From NCBI RefSeq assembly GCF_947492405.1, contig NZ_CANLMP010000002.1, positions 806,001 to 870,000 of the forward strand: 64,000 nt of DNA. Reading direction: 5' to 3'. Numbering within the stretch: position 1 is the stretch's first letter; each line of letters starts with the position of its first letter. The DNA comes from an uncultured Aquimarina sp. GTDB taxonomy: Bacteria > Bacteroidota > Bacteroidia > Flavobacteriales > Flavobacteriaceae. Below the pieces are notes generated by a model. It ran no database searches. It saw only the letters and a list, made by a program, of their open reading frames with translations, and was not told where the DNA came from. Both the position numbers and the translations under genes were made by a program. Below are positions 10,018 through 17,817 of this stretch, one piece after another.

Positions 10018-10185
10018 ATGAAAAATCAAAAAATAATCGCTATTAGCGACTTTACAAGTTATAAAACAGTCAATTTATCATTAATTTATGGTGGAAATGG
10101 TAACGGAAGTGAAATAGGTGGTGACCTTGAGATGAATTCCAATATAAAAGGTGGCGTTTTAAATGCTGCTATAGGAAAAGGATAG
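10018..10185 (+). CDS. 55-residue glycine-rich peptide, possible secreted or modified peptide precursor
   Basis: An ATG preceded by an A-rich leader opens a 55-codon frame. The product has a mostly charged and polar N-terminal part (MKNQKIIAISDFTSYKTV), then LIYGGNGNGSEIGG and a tail ending NAAIGKG. Short leaders ending in GG are typical of Bacteroidetes double-glycine peptides, here near residues 25-26 or 34-35, but there are no cysteines. It is closely followed by a strong bidirectional terminator, which supports a real short transcript. No transporter or modification enzyme lies next to it. No family recognised. Confidence 0.6.
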   Translation: MKNQKIIAISDFTSYKTVNLSLIYGGNGNGSEIGGDLEMNSNIKGGVLNAAIGKG

Positions 10186-10208
10186 GTATTAGCAAAAATA
10201 TACAATGT

Positions 10209-10237
10209 AAAAGCCTCTGATAAAACAGAGGCTTTTT
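10209..10237. terminator. bidirectional terminator between the peptide gene and sdhB
   Basis: Perfect stem AAAAGCCTCTG/CAGAGGCTTTT with a 6-base loop, flanked by A and T runs, sits between convergent genes and can end transcripts in both directions. Confidence 0.92.
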
Positions 10238-10266
10238 ATATTTCATATGTCCTGTCCTAAAATAAA

Positions 10267-11013
10267 TTATCCTTTTATACTAGCTTTCATATACTCACGA
10301 TTCATACGTGCAATATTTTCTAAAGAAATTCCTTTTGGACACTCTATCTCACAAGCTCCTGTGTTGGTACAATTACCAAATCCTTCTTCATCCATTTGGT
10401 TTACCATAGCCATCACACGATCTGTTGCCTCAACTTGTCCTTGTGGTAACAAAGCATATTGAGATACTTTAGCTGATGTAAACAACATAGCAGAAGCATT
10501 TTTGCAAGCAGCTACACAAGCACCGCATCCAATACACGTGGCAGCAGCGAATGCATCATCTGCATTATCTTTATTAACCGGGATAGCATTAGCATCAATA
10601 GTGTTTCCAGAAGTATTTACAGAAATGTATCCACCTGCATGTTGGATTCTATCGAAAGCACTGCGATCTACCATCAAATCCTTTACTACAGGAAATGCTT
10701 TTGCTCTAAAAGGTTCTATAAAAATAGTATCCCCATCATTAAACTTTCGCATATGTAATTGACAAGTAGTTACTAGTCTGTCTGGTCCGTGCGGTTCTCC
10801 ATTAATCTGTAAAGAACAAGCTCCACATATTCCTTCTCTACAATCATGATCAAAAACTACAGGCTCTTCACCTTTAGTAATTAATTCTTCATTTAACACG
10901 TCTAACATTTCTAAAAAAGACATGTCACCTTCAATTCCAGATATTGGGTATTCTACTATCTTTCCTTGTGACTTAGCATCACTCTGACGCCATATTTTTA
11001 ATGTAAGATTCAT
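10267..11013 (-). CDS. sdhB: succinate dehydrogenase/fumarate reductase iron-sulfur subunit
   Basis: The 248-residue protein carries the electron relay of complex II. The plant-type 2Fe-2S ligands are C58, C63, C66 (CREGICGAC) and C84; the 4Fe-4S ligands are in [11 protein letters not shown] (C160, C163, C166, then C170). The third cluster uses the later cysteines around C215, C221 and C225 ([14 protein letters not shown]). It passes electrons from SdhA flavin to the membrane quinone site, on the cytoplasmic face of the inner membrane. It is the last gene of the sdhC-sdhA-sdhB operon, 79 bases after sdhA. Confidence 0.98.
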   Translation of the reverse strand: MNLTLKIWRQSDAKSQGKIVEYPISGIEGDMSFLEMLDVLNEELITKGEEPVVFDHDCREGICGACSLQINGEPHGPDRLVTTCQLHMRKFNDGDTIFIEPFRAKAFPVVKDLMVDRSAFDRIQHAGGYISVNTSGNTIDANAIPVNKDNADDAFAAATCIGCGACVAACKNASAMLFTSAKVSQYALLPQGQVEATDRVMAMVNQMDEEGFGNCTNTGACEIECPKGISLENIARMNREYMKASIKG

Positions 11014-11043
11014 ATTATTTTAGTTTTTGGTTGTCAGTTGTTT

Positions 11044-11079
11044 GTTGTTAGTTTTAATCGTATTCCATAAACTAACAAC
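11044..11079. repeat. inverted repeat between sdhA and sdhB
   Basis: GTTGTTAGTTT at 11044-11054 pairs perfectly with AAACTAACAAC at 11069-11079 across a 14-base loop, and the flanking GTTG/CAAC-rich sequence extends the symmetry imperfectly. It may tune the sdhA-sdhB stoichiometry through mRNA structure; that is inference. Confidence 0.7.
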
Positions 11080-11092
11080 TAGCAACCATCAA

Positions 11093-13108
11093 CTATTTAT
11101 AACTACGTGTTTTTAATTCAATGTTTTCAAATACTAAATCTTCTTTATGAAGTACAGCATCTTTAGGCTCTCCTTTATATTCCCAAGCAGAAACATATTT
11201 AAAGTTTTTATCATCTCTAAGAGCTTCTCCCTTCTGTTCCCCATCTTGTTCAACAGATTCTTCTCTAAAGTGTCCTCCACAAGATTCATTTCTATCCAAA
11301 GCATCTTTTGCAAATAATTCTCCTAATTCAAGGAAATCTGCAACTCTTCCTGCTTTTTCTAATTCTGGATTCATGCTATTAGCCGCTCCAGGAACCTTAA
11401 CGTTTTTCCAGAAATCTTCTCTCAAAGCAGCAATTTCATCGATTGCTTCTTTTAATCCCTGTTCATTTCGAGACATTCCGCATTTATTCCACATGATTTT
11501 ACCTAATTTCTTATGGTAATAATCAACCGAATGTTCTCCAGATCCGCCCATCAATTTTTCGATACGATCTTTTACATCTTTCTCTGCTTTATCAAACTCT
11601 GGGGTATCTGTTGGGATTTTTCCGGTACGAATATCATGAGATAAATAATCTCCAATAGTATAAGGTAAAACGAAATATCCATCGGCTAAACCTTGCATTA
11701 ATGCAGATGCTCCTAATCTATTCGCTCCGTGATCAGAGAAATTAGCTTCTCCCGCAGCATAACAACCAGGAACAGTGGTTTGTAAGTTATAATCTACCCA
11801 AAGACCTCCCATTGTATAATGTACTGCAGGATAAATCATCATTGGTGTTTTGTATGGATTCTCATCTACGATCTTCTCATACATCTGGAAAAGGTTACCA
11901 TACTTATCTTCGATAACTTTTTCTCCTAATTCTAATATCTGTTCTGGAGTAGGATTATGAATCCCAGATGTTAATGCTTTTTCTTTCCCATATCTTTGGA
12001 TTGCAGCAGCAAAATCTAGATATACAGCCTCACCAGTCTTATTTACTCCAAAACCTTCATCACAACGCTCTTTTGCAGCTCTGGAAGCTACATCACGAGG
12101 AACTAAATTTCCGAAAGCAGGATAACGACGTTCTAAGTAATAATCTCTTTCTTCTTCGGATAACTGTGTCGGTTTTAATTTACCTGCACGTATCGCTTCT
12201 GCATCTTCTTTTCTTTTTGGAACCCAAATTCGACCATCATTACGCAATGATTCTGACATTAGCGTTAATTTAGACTGATGATCTCCTGATACAGGAATAC
12301 AAGTAGGGTGAATCTGTGTATAGCAAGGATTTGCAAAAAAAGCTCCTCTTCTGTGTGCTCTCCAAGCTGCCATTACATTACTTCCCATAGCATTCGTACT
12401 TAAGAAAAATACATTTCCATATCCTCCGGTAGCCAAAACTACAGCATGTGCAGAATGTCGTTCAATTTCTCCAGTAACTAAGTTACGAGCTATAATACCT
12501 CTCGCTTTTCCGTCAACCTTCACTAGATCTAACATCTCATGACGATTGAAAGCTTGTATTTTTCCACGATTGATCTGACGATTCATTGCTGAATATGCTC
12601 CTAGCAATAATTGCTGACCCGTTTGTCCTTTAGCATAAAAAGTACGAGAAACTAATACACCTCCAAAGGATCGGTTGTCTAATAATCCACCATACTCACG
12701 TGCAAAAGGCACACCTTGCGCCACACACTGATCGATAATATTTCCAGAAACCTCTGCTAATCGATACACATTTGCCTCTCTAGATCGATAATCTCCTCCT
12801 TTTACGGTATCATAAAAAAGACGGTAATTAGAATCTCCATCTCCTTGATAGTTTTTTGCTGCATTGATTCCACCTTGAGCCGCAATAGAATGCGCACGAC
12901 GAGGAGAATCCTGATAACAAAATGTTTTTACGTTATATCCAAGCTCTGCCAAGGTAGCGGCAGCACTTCCTCCTGCTAATCCAGTTCCCACAACAATAAC
13001 GTCTATATTTCGCTTGTTGGCAGGATTCACCAGGTTAATTGTATTTTTATGTTTTGTCCACTTATCAGCCAGTGGACCTTCTGGTATTTTAGAGTCTAAA
13101 ATTGACAT
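11093..13108 (-). CDS. sdhA: succinate dehydrogenase/fumarate reductase flavoprotein subunit
   Basis: The 671-residue protein is a full-length SdhA/FrdA of the long type seen in Bacteroidetes. The FAD Rossmann motif [12 protein letters not shown] lies at residues 39-50, and the histidine for covalent flavin attachment is H73 in [11 protein letters not shown]. Later motifs include HPTCIP and [10 protein letters not shown]. It oxidises succinate to fumarate in the TCA cycle or runs in reverse. It sits 10 bases downstream of sdhC and upstream of sdhB on the same transcript. Confidence 0.98.
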   Translation of the reverse strand: MSILDSKIPEGPLADKWTKHKNTINLVNPANKRNIDVIVVGTGLAGGSAAATLAELGYNVKTFCYQDSPRRAHSIAAQGGINAAKNYQGDGDSNYRLFYDTVKGGDYRSREANVYRLAEVSGNIIDQCVAQGVPFAREYGGLLDNRSFGGVLVSRTFYAKGQTGQQLLLGAYSAMNRQINRGKIQAFNRHEMLDLVKVDGKARGIIARNLVTGEIERHSAHAVVLATGGYGNVFFLSTNAMGSNVMAAWRAHRRGAFFANPCYTQIHPTCIPVSGDHQSKLTLMSESLRNDGRIWVPKRKEDAEAIRAGKLKPTQLSEEERDYYLERRYPAFGNLVPRDVASRAAKERCDEGFGVNKTGEAVYLDFAAAIQRYGKEKALTSGIHNPTPEQILELGEKVIEDKYGNLFQMYEKIVDENPYKTPMMIYPAVHYTMGGLWVDYNLQTTVPGCYAAGEANFSDHGANRLGASALMQGLADGYFVLPYTIGDYLSHDIRTGKIPTDTPEFDKAEKDVKDRIEKLMGGSGEHSVDYYHKKLGKIMWNKCGMSRNEQGLKEAIDEIAALREDFWKNVKVPGAANSMNPELEKAGRVADFLELGELFAKDALDRNESCGGHFREESVEQDGEQKGEALRDDKNFKYVSAWEYKGEPKDAVLHKEDLVFENIELKTRSYK

Positions 13109-13118
13109 AATAGTGGTT

Positions 13119-13784
13119 TTAGTGATTATTATTAAAATGTAATACTAAGGATACAATAATAAATCCTAACGGAATTACGATGGCAAATACTTTTGCAAAC
13201 TTAGTCGCTCCTACAGAAAACTTGTTATTGAATCCTACCGATTGAAACGATGATGCAAACCCATGCCACAAGTGCAATGCCAAGAAAACAAAGGATAACA
13301 CATATAATCCTGTACGCACAGGGCTCACAAATTTCTCTAATAATTCGTGATAATAGCGAGTTGGATCCTCTGGCGCGAATTCCACATATTTATGTACCAT
13401 TTCAGGAATCCAGAAATCATAAAAATGTAACCCCAAAAATGCTAAAATCACTAATCCAGAAAGAATCATATTTCTGGACATCCAGGAAGAATTAGCCCCA
13501 CCACTATATTTAGCATATTTAACTGCTCTGGCGTTTCGATTTTTTATCTCTAAAACAAATCCCATAATAAAATGGAAAACTACCCCAAAAATTAATACCG
13601 GCTGTAAAGCAAACTGTACTAATGGATTTGTACCCATAAAATGTGATAATTCGTTAAAAGTATCCGGGCTAAAAACAGAAGTAAAATTGATGGTAAAGTG
13701 CTGTAATAAGAAAAATACTAAGAAAAGTCCCGAAAGTGCCATCGCCACTTTTCTAGCTATTGAAGATTTTATCAATCCACTCAT
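13119..13784 (-). CDS. sdhC: succinate dehydrogenase cytochrome b subunit, single-chain type
   Basis: The 221-residue membrane protein has about five transmembrane helices and conserved histidines (for example [35 protein letters not shown]) that ligate two hemes. This is the fused cytochrome b558 of type B succinate:menaquinone reductases, so no sdhD is expected and none is present. It anchors SdhAB to the inner membrane and reduces menaquinone. It is the first gene of the operon, with a good promoter upstream. Confidence 0.96.
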   Translation of the reverse strand: MSGLIKSSIARKVAMALSGLFLVFFLLQHFTINFTSVFSPDTFNELSHFMGTNPLVQFALQPVLIFGVVFHFIMGFVLEIKNRNARAVKYAKYSGGANSSWMSRNMILSGLVILAFLGLHFYDFWIPEMVHKYVEFAPEDPTRYYHELLEKFVSPVRTGLYVLSFVFLALHLWHGFASSFQSVGFNNKFSVGATKFAKVFAIVIPLGFIIVSLVLHFNNNH

Positions 13785-14166
13785 TATTAAGAATGTTTAA
13801 AATTTTGAGTAGCAAAAATAAGCTTCAAACTTGTTTTTAACAAGGTTTTAGCCCTATAATACGGTATTTATAATGAATTAAAATAGATTATAAATTTTGT
13901 TTAGCTTTCATTACGAAATCGTTTGAAATATAGTACTAACTTTGAACAAAAAGCAATTAGCTTCATAACTAAAATGTTAATTTTACCTCATAAATCATAA
14001 TGGAATTCAGGCTTGCAACTATTACGTTTACATCGTCAAATTGATATTTCAAAACTAATATTGTAAAAAGATGTCATAAAGCTGTTAGTTATCGTCTCTT
14101 CAAAATATTAAAAAACGAAAACACTATTTTTGAAAAACAATCAAACTTTTAATACATTACTTTTAG
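13785..14166. other. divergent regulatory region between sdhC and the TPR/AraC gene
   Basis: No gene is visible in these 382 bases. The sdh promoter lies at 13813-13843. On the plus strand a TATTTTTG box (14125-14132) lies 35 bases before the GTG of the TPR/AraC gene and could be its -7 element, although no clear -33 TTG accompanies it. Confidence 0.5.
13813..13843 (-). promoter_or_regulatory. sdhCAB promoter, Bacteroidetes type
   Basis: Read on the minus strand, TTG is followed after 20 bases by TATTTTTG, matching the Bacteroidetes consensus -33 TTG and -7 TAnnTTTG. The box ends 29 bases before the sdhC start codon. Confidence 0.7.
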
Positions 14167-15864
14167 GTGAAACAGTTCTTATTAAAATTTATTCTTTTAA
14201 TACCTTTATTCATTTTAGGAAATACACTAACAAATGCAAATCAATCCAACGCGCAAGATAGTTTAGCAACCAAATCTCCTCAAGAATTAATAGAATACAT
14301 AATACAATCCCATAATGCTGAACAAAGTAAACTTTATGAAGCTGCTCTTTCCAATCTTTCTAGTGACCATTCGATTTTAGCGGAGCACTATTATAGTGTT
14401 TCTGATAGTTTTTATGAGAAAGGAAAATACGATCGTAGTATATACTATTTAGACAAAGCCATTAAATCTGTTAAAGAGGTTAAAAATGATTCTCTTTTGT
14501 GCAAATATTTTATTGCATCCGGTAATTCATATTTAAAGGATTGGAAAAACCAAAAATCTTTAGATTATTATAACAAAGCCTTAACTATTGCTCATAATAA
14601 TGGGTATATTAGAAATGAATTTATTACCAATTCGAGCATATCCATTATTCTAAGAAGAATGGGACAGCATGACAAGGCCTTAAAAGTTTGTAAAAACTCA
14701 TTAAAACTTACAGAAAACTCAATTGATAAAAATACCGAAAATCACGTCAGGCTTCTTAATATAATAAGCGAAATTTATTTGGATCAAAAAAAATACGATT
14801 CTGCTAATCACTATGCAGATATCGGTTTAGCTATTAGCAAATCATTAGATTTTTCTATTGGATCCATTGATTTGTATACAAAAAAAGGGGTTGTGTATTC
14901 CCATAAAAACGACAATCAAAAAGCATTACTATACTTTCGTAAAGCTGAAGAGGTTCTCATTAATAAGAAAATTACTCAAAAAAAATCAATTTTAAATATT
15001 AATTACTTTCTCGCAAATCATTTTTATGAGGAAAAAAAATATAACAAGGCAATTTCTTATCTAAACAATACTATCCCCATCTTAGAAGAAAAAGATGCTC
15101 GAAATAGTAGAGTACTTGATACATACATTTTATTAGCAAATTGTTATTCTAAAATAGGCAAAACCAATGAAGCTACGCATTGGTTACAAAAACTCATAAA
15201 ATTAAAAGATCAATTTGAAGATGCAAAACATAAAACGATTACTAAATTACATAAACAAGAGATTGATGAATTAGAAAATCGAATGGAAATACTTACAAAT
15301 GAAGAAATGAAAGAAGAACGTTATAAAGAATATACATTCTTCCTACTATTATCTGTATGTATTATATTGATTTTTATCGTTTTTAAGTATTTCAAAAAAC
15401 AAAAAACAAACAATGCACGGTTTAATGAATTATTAGAAAAAATAGACTCACTAGAATCGAAAGAAAAAAAATCAGTGCAAACAACAGTAGTAATTAATGA
15501 TGATAAAGTAAATGCCGTACTAAATAGATTGGAAAAACTCGAAAATCAGGAATATTTCTTAAATACTGATTGTGATCTTAGATCCATGTCTAAAAAAGTA
15601 AAAACAAACACTACCTATTTATCCAAAATCATTAAAACACATAAGGCAGCTAGTTTTAACGATTATATTAATGACCTAAGAATTGAATATGCACTAAAAA
15701 GAATAAAAAACGACAAAAAATTCAGATCCTTTTCTGTTAAATCAATTGCCTTAGAAATTGGATATAAAACCGACAATTCTTTTACCAAGCATTTCAAATC
15801 AAAGACCGGATTAAATCCATCTTACTATATCAAAAAAATAAATAATCAAGATCACAACTCTTAA
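14167..15864 (+). CDS. TPR-transmembrane-AraC transcriptional regulator
   Basis: Translation from a GTG gives 565 residues beginning directly with a signal peptide or anchor (MKQFLLKFILLIPLFILGN), which favours this start. Several tetratricopeptide repeats span about residues 60-370 (for example YDRSIYYLDKAIKS, QKALLYFRKAEEV). A transmembrane helix lies at about 394-412 (YTFFLLLSVCIILIFIVFKY). The C-terminal 100 residues form an AraC helix-turn-helix pair (SKKVKTNTTYLSKIIK and IALEIGYKTDNSFTKHFK). Such proteins sense periplasmic peptides or proteins and control nearby genes. Two short GG-leader peptide genes follow on the same strand, so they are candidate targets. Confidence 0.9.
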   Translation: MKQFLLKFILLIPLFILGNTLTNANQSNAQDSLATKSPQELIEYIIQSHNAEQSKLYEAALSNLSSDHSILAEHYYSVSDSFYEKGKYDRSIYYLDKAIKSVKEVKNDSLLCKYFIASGNSYLKDWKNQKSLDYYNKALTIAHNNGYIRNEFITNSSISIILRRMGQHDKALKVCKNSLKLTENSIDKNTENHVRLLNIISEIYLDQKKYDSANHYADIGLAISKSLDFSIGSIDLYTKKGVVYSHKNDNQKALLYFRKAEEVLINKKITQKKSILNINYFLANHFYEEKKYNKAISYLNNTIPILEEKDARNSRVLDTYILLANCYSKIGKTNEATHWLQKLIKLKDQFEDAKHKTITKLHKQEIDELENRMEILTNEEMKEERYKEYTFFLLLSVCIILIFIVFKYFKKQKTNNARFNELLEKIDSLESKEKKSVQTTVVINDDKVNAVLNRLEKLENQEYFLNTDCDLRSMSKKVKTNTTYLSKIIKTHKAASFNDYINDLRIEYALKRIKNDKKFRSFSVKSIALEIGYKTDNSFTKHFKSKTGLNPSYYIKKINNQDHNS

Positions 15865-15972
15865 AACCTCATAGCATTAAGCGAATTCTTCCAAAAGATA
15901 AAAACACTGTTCCTTAGTCTATATTTCTCACCTTAATTTCTTTAAAATACGGTTATCTATTTATGAATTTCC

Positions 15973-15990
15973 GGGTATAAAAAGTACCTT
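15973..15990 (+). promoter_or_regulatory. GGGTATA-N6-ACCTT motif, first copy
   Basis: The 18-base motif ends 56 bases before the ATG of the first peptide gene. The same words at identical spacing occur before the second peptide gene (16353-16370). This points to a shared regulator or promoter element; the match rests on two copies only. Confidence 0.5.
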
Positions 15991-16046
15991 GAAATCATAT
16001 TCGTTGGAGTGTATATAAATAAAACTCATTTAAAACTATTACCATT

Positions 16047-16205
16047 ATGAAAACAAAACAAAGAAACACCATTACCTTAAAAAAGCTAACTATTGCTAAG
16101 ATCAACCCAAATACAATGATAAAAATAAAAGGTGGGGAATGTGATCCTACAAAACCTGATACAGGATCGCATGATACCATGTGTGACTGTGATAACATTC
16201 TTTAA
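16047..16205 (+). CDS. class I lanthipeptide-like precursor peptide (double-glycine leader)
   Basis: The 52-residue product has a basic leader MKTKQRNTITLKKLTIAKIN, then MIKIKGG ending at residue 30, and a core of 22 residues rich in Thr, Ser, Asp and three Cys (C32, C46, C48). The leader LKKLxIAKxN...IKGG strongly resembles Bacteroidetes class I lanthipeptide and related natural-product precursors that are cleaved after GG by a peptidase-containing ABC transporter. No dehydratase (LanB), cyclase or exporter is in the window, so modification would depend on genes elsewhere. It lies 182 bases after the TPR/AraC gene and is followed by its own terminator. Confidence 0.8.
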   Translation: MKTKQRNTITLKKLTIAKINPNTMIKIKGGECDPTKPDTGSHDTMCDCDNIL

Positions 16206-16246
16206 AATAGATAAAAGAATTAATCTATTCATTCATCACTCTTTTT

Positions 16247-16287
16247 ACATCCGTATTTTTCGCAAAATACGGATGTATCATTTTTTT
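16247..16287 (+). terminator. strong terminator after the first peptide gene
   Basis: A perfect 13-bp stem ACATCCGTATTTT/AAAATACGGATGT with loop TCGC is followed after ATCA by a run of seven T. Confidence 0.95.
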
Positions 16288-16297
16288 ACGCCTCCAT

Positions 16298-16364
16298 TTC
16301 GGTATACCTTGAATAAAAAATCACTGTATAACTAATACTTGATTTTTAACAAGGGTATACCGAA
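16298..16364. repeat. inverted repeat upstream of the second peptide gene
   Basis: TTCGGTATACCTT at 16298-16310 is matched by AAGGGTATACCGAA at 16351-16364 in inverted orientation with a 40-base spacer. The right arm overlaps the second GGGTATA-N6-ACCTT copy. It could be a two-site operator with looping, or a leader RNA hairpin. Confidence 0.65.
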
Positions 16365-16370
16365 AACCTT
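16353..16370 (+). promoter_or_regulatory. GGGTATA-N6-ACCTT motif, second copy
   Basis: It ends 43 bases before the second peptide ATG. Spacing between the two half-words (six bases) is identical to the copy at 15973-15990. Confidence 0.5.
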
Positions 16371-16413
16371 TTCATAGAGTAGGTAAAACATCAATAATTT
16401 AAAACACAAAATT

Positions 16414-16593
16414 ATGTTATCAAAAATTCTAGAATTAAAAGACGTTGCCAAATTAGACAAATCAGAAAAGCTATCTATCAACGGAGGCTATTATTGCAGA
16501 ACAAATCTACGTTGCGAAACATCACAGGATTGCTGGGAAGTTACTGGTGATTTTTCTGATAGATGTAACCAAGGTTATTGCCATATATTTTAG
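16414..16593 (+). CDS. cysteine-rich double-glycine leader peptide (bacteriocin-like precursor)
   Basis: The 59-residue product has the leader MLSKILELKDVAKLDKSEKL followed by SINGG at residues 21-25, the classic Bacteroidetes layout of hydrophobic leader ending in an xxIxGG cleavage site. The mature part (34 residues) has five cysteines (C28, C34, C40, C51, C56) and aromatic residues, so disulfides or thioethers are possible. A terminator follows 24 bases after the stop. No exporter or processing gene is adjacent. It may be an antimicrobial or signalling peptide; this is inference from the leader. Confidence 0.8.
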   Translation: MLSKILELKDVAKLDKSEKLSINGGYYCRTNLRCETSQDCWEVTGDFSDRCNQGYCHIF

Positions 16594-16617
16594 ATGTTAA
16601 TTTAATTCGTCATCAAT

Positions 16618-16644
16618 AAACCCTGACATTTTCAGGGTTTTTTT
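16618..16644 (+). terminator. terminator after the second peptide gene
   Basis: Perfect 9-bp stem AAACCCTGA/TCAGGGTTT with a five-base loop and a T run. Confidence 0.93.
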
Positions 16645-16671
16645 ATACCTTTTCTTTTTTGATTTATAACT

Positions 16672-17817
16672 ATGAGGAATATCCACACAAAATTGCCCAA
16701 CGTATCAACTACAATTTTTACAGTGATGAGTAAAATGGCAAATGATTATAAAGCTATTAATCTGTCTCAAGGATTTCCAAATTTTAAAACTGACAAAAAA
16801 TTAATCGATTTGGTTACTATTGGTATGCAGAAAGGACATAATCAATATGCTCCAATGCCAGGTTTATTGTCCTTAAGAGAGGTGATTGCAGAAAAAACCA
16901 ATTCCCTTTATAATAGTGACTACCATCCCGAAACTGATATAACTATTACTTCTGGAGCTACGCAAGCTATTTTTACAATTATTTCTGCATTTATAAGTAC
17001 TGGAGATGAAGTTATTATTTTTAAACCAGCCTATGATTCTTATGAACCTTCTATAGAATTATTTGGCGGAACGGTCGTTCCTGTTCAATTATCAGCTCCT
17101 AATTTCACTGTTGATTGGAAAGAAGTTGCCAGTAAAATCACTTCCAAAACTAAAATGATCATTATCAATACTCCACATAATCCAACTGGAACAGTTTTAT
17201 CAAAAAACGATATGCTGGAGCTAGAAGCTTTATTAAAAAACACTGATATTATTTTACTAAGCGACGAAGTCTATGAACATATTATTTTTGATAGTCAGGA
17301 ACATCAAAGTATCGCCAGATTTCCTGGATTAGCAGAAAGAGCTTTTATTACTGCTTCTTTTGGCAAAACGTTTCATACTACTGGCTGGAAAATGGGATAT
17401 TGCATAGCACCTGGAGATCTGATGGCAGAATTTAGAAAGGTGCATCAATTTAATGTATTCTGCAGTAGTCATCCTATGCAATATGCATTAGCAGCATACT
17501 TAAAAAACCCAGAACATTATGTATCTCTACCGGATTTTTATCAGAAAAAAAGAGATCTATTCTTATCACTAATCAAAGATTCTCGATTTTCATACGTTCC
17601 TGCAGCAGGAACTTATTTCCAATTATTAGATTATACAACTATTACTGATGAATGGGATGTGGCTTTCGCCGAAAGGTTAACAAAAGAACATAAAATTGCT
17701 TCCATTCCTGTTTCGGTTTTTAATCTAAATCAACAAGATGATAAAGTGTTACGATTTTGCTTTGCAAAAACAGATGACACCTTGAAACGGGCTGCAGAGA
17801 TTTTGTGTAAAATTTAG
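16672..17817 (+). CDS. PLP-dependent methionine/aromatic aminotransferase, YbdL type
   Basis: The 381-residue protein is a fold-type I class I/II aminotransferase. INLSQGFPNF near residues 30-39, the cofactor-contacting NTPHNPTGT, LSDEVYEH and the PLP-binding lysine K232 in SFGKTFHTTGWKMGY are all visible. The sequence is closest in memory to the methionine/kynurenine-oxoglutarate aminotransferases (E. coli YbdL). It probably transaminates methionine in salvage. It is convergent with the KAP NTPase gene and overlaps its end by 4 bases. Confidence 0.92.
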   Translation: MRNIHTKLPNVSTTIFTVMSKMANDYKAINLSQGFPNFKTDKKLIDLVTIGMQKGHNQYAPMPGLLSLREVIAEKTNSLYNSDYHPETDITITSGATQAIFTIISAFISTGDEVIIFKPAYDSYEPSIELFGGTVVPVQLSAPNFTVDWKEVASKITSKTKMIIINTPHNPTGTVLSKNDMLELEALLKNTDIILLSDEVYEHIIFDSQEHQSIARFPGLAERAFITASFGKTFHTTGWKMGYCIAPGDLMAEFRKVHQFNVFCSSHPMQYALAAYLKNPEHYVSLPDFYQKKRDLFLSLIKDSRFSYVPAAGTYFQLLDYTTITDEWDVAFAERLTKEHKIASIPVSVFNLNQQDDKVLRFCFAKTDDTLKRAAEILCKI

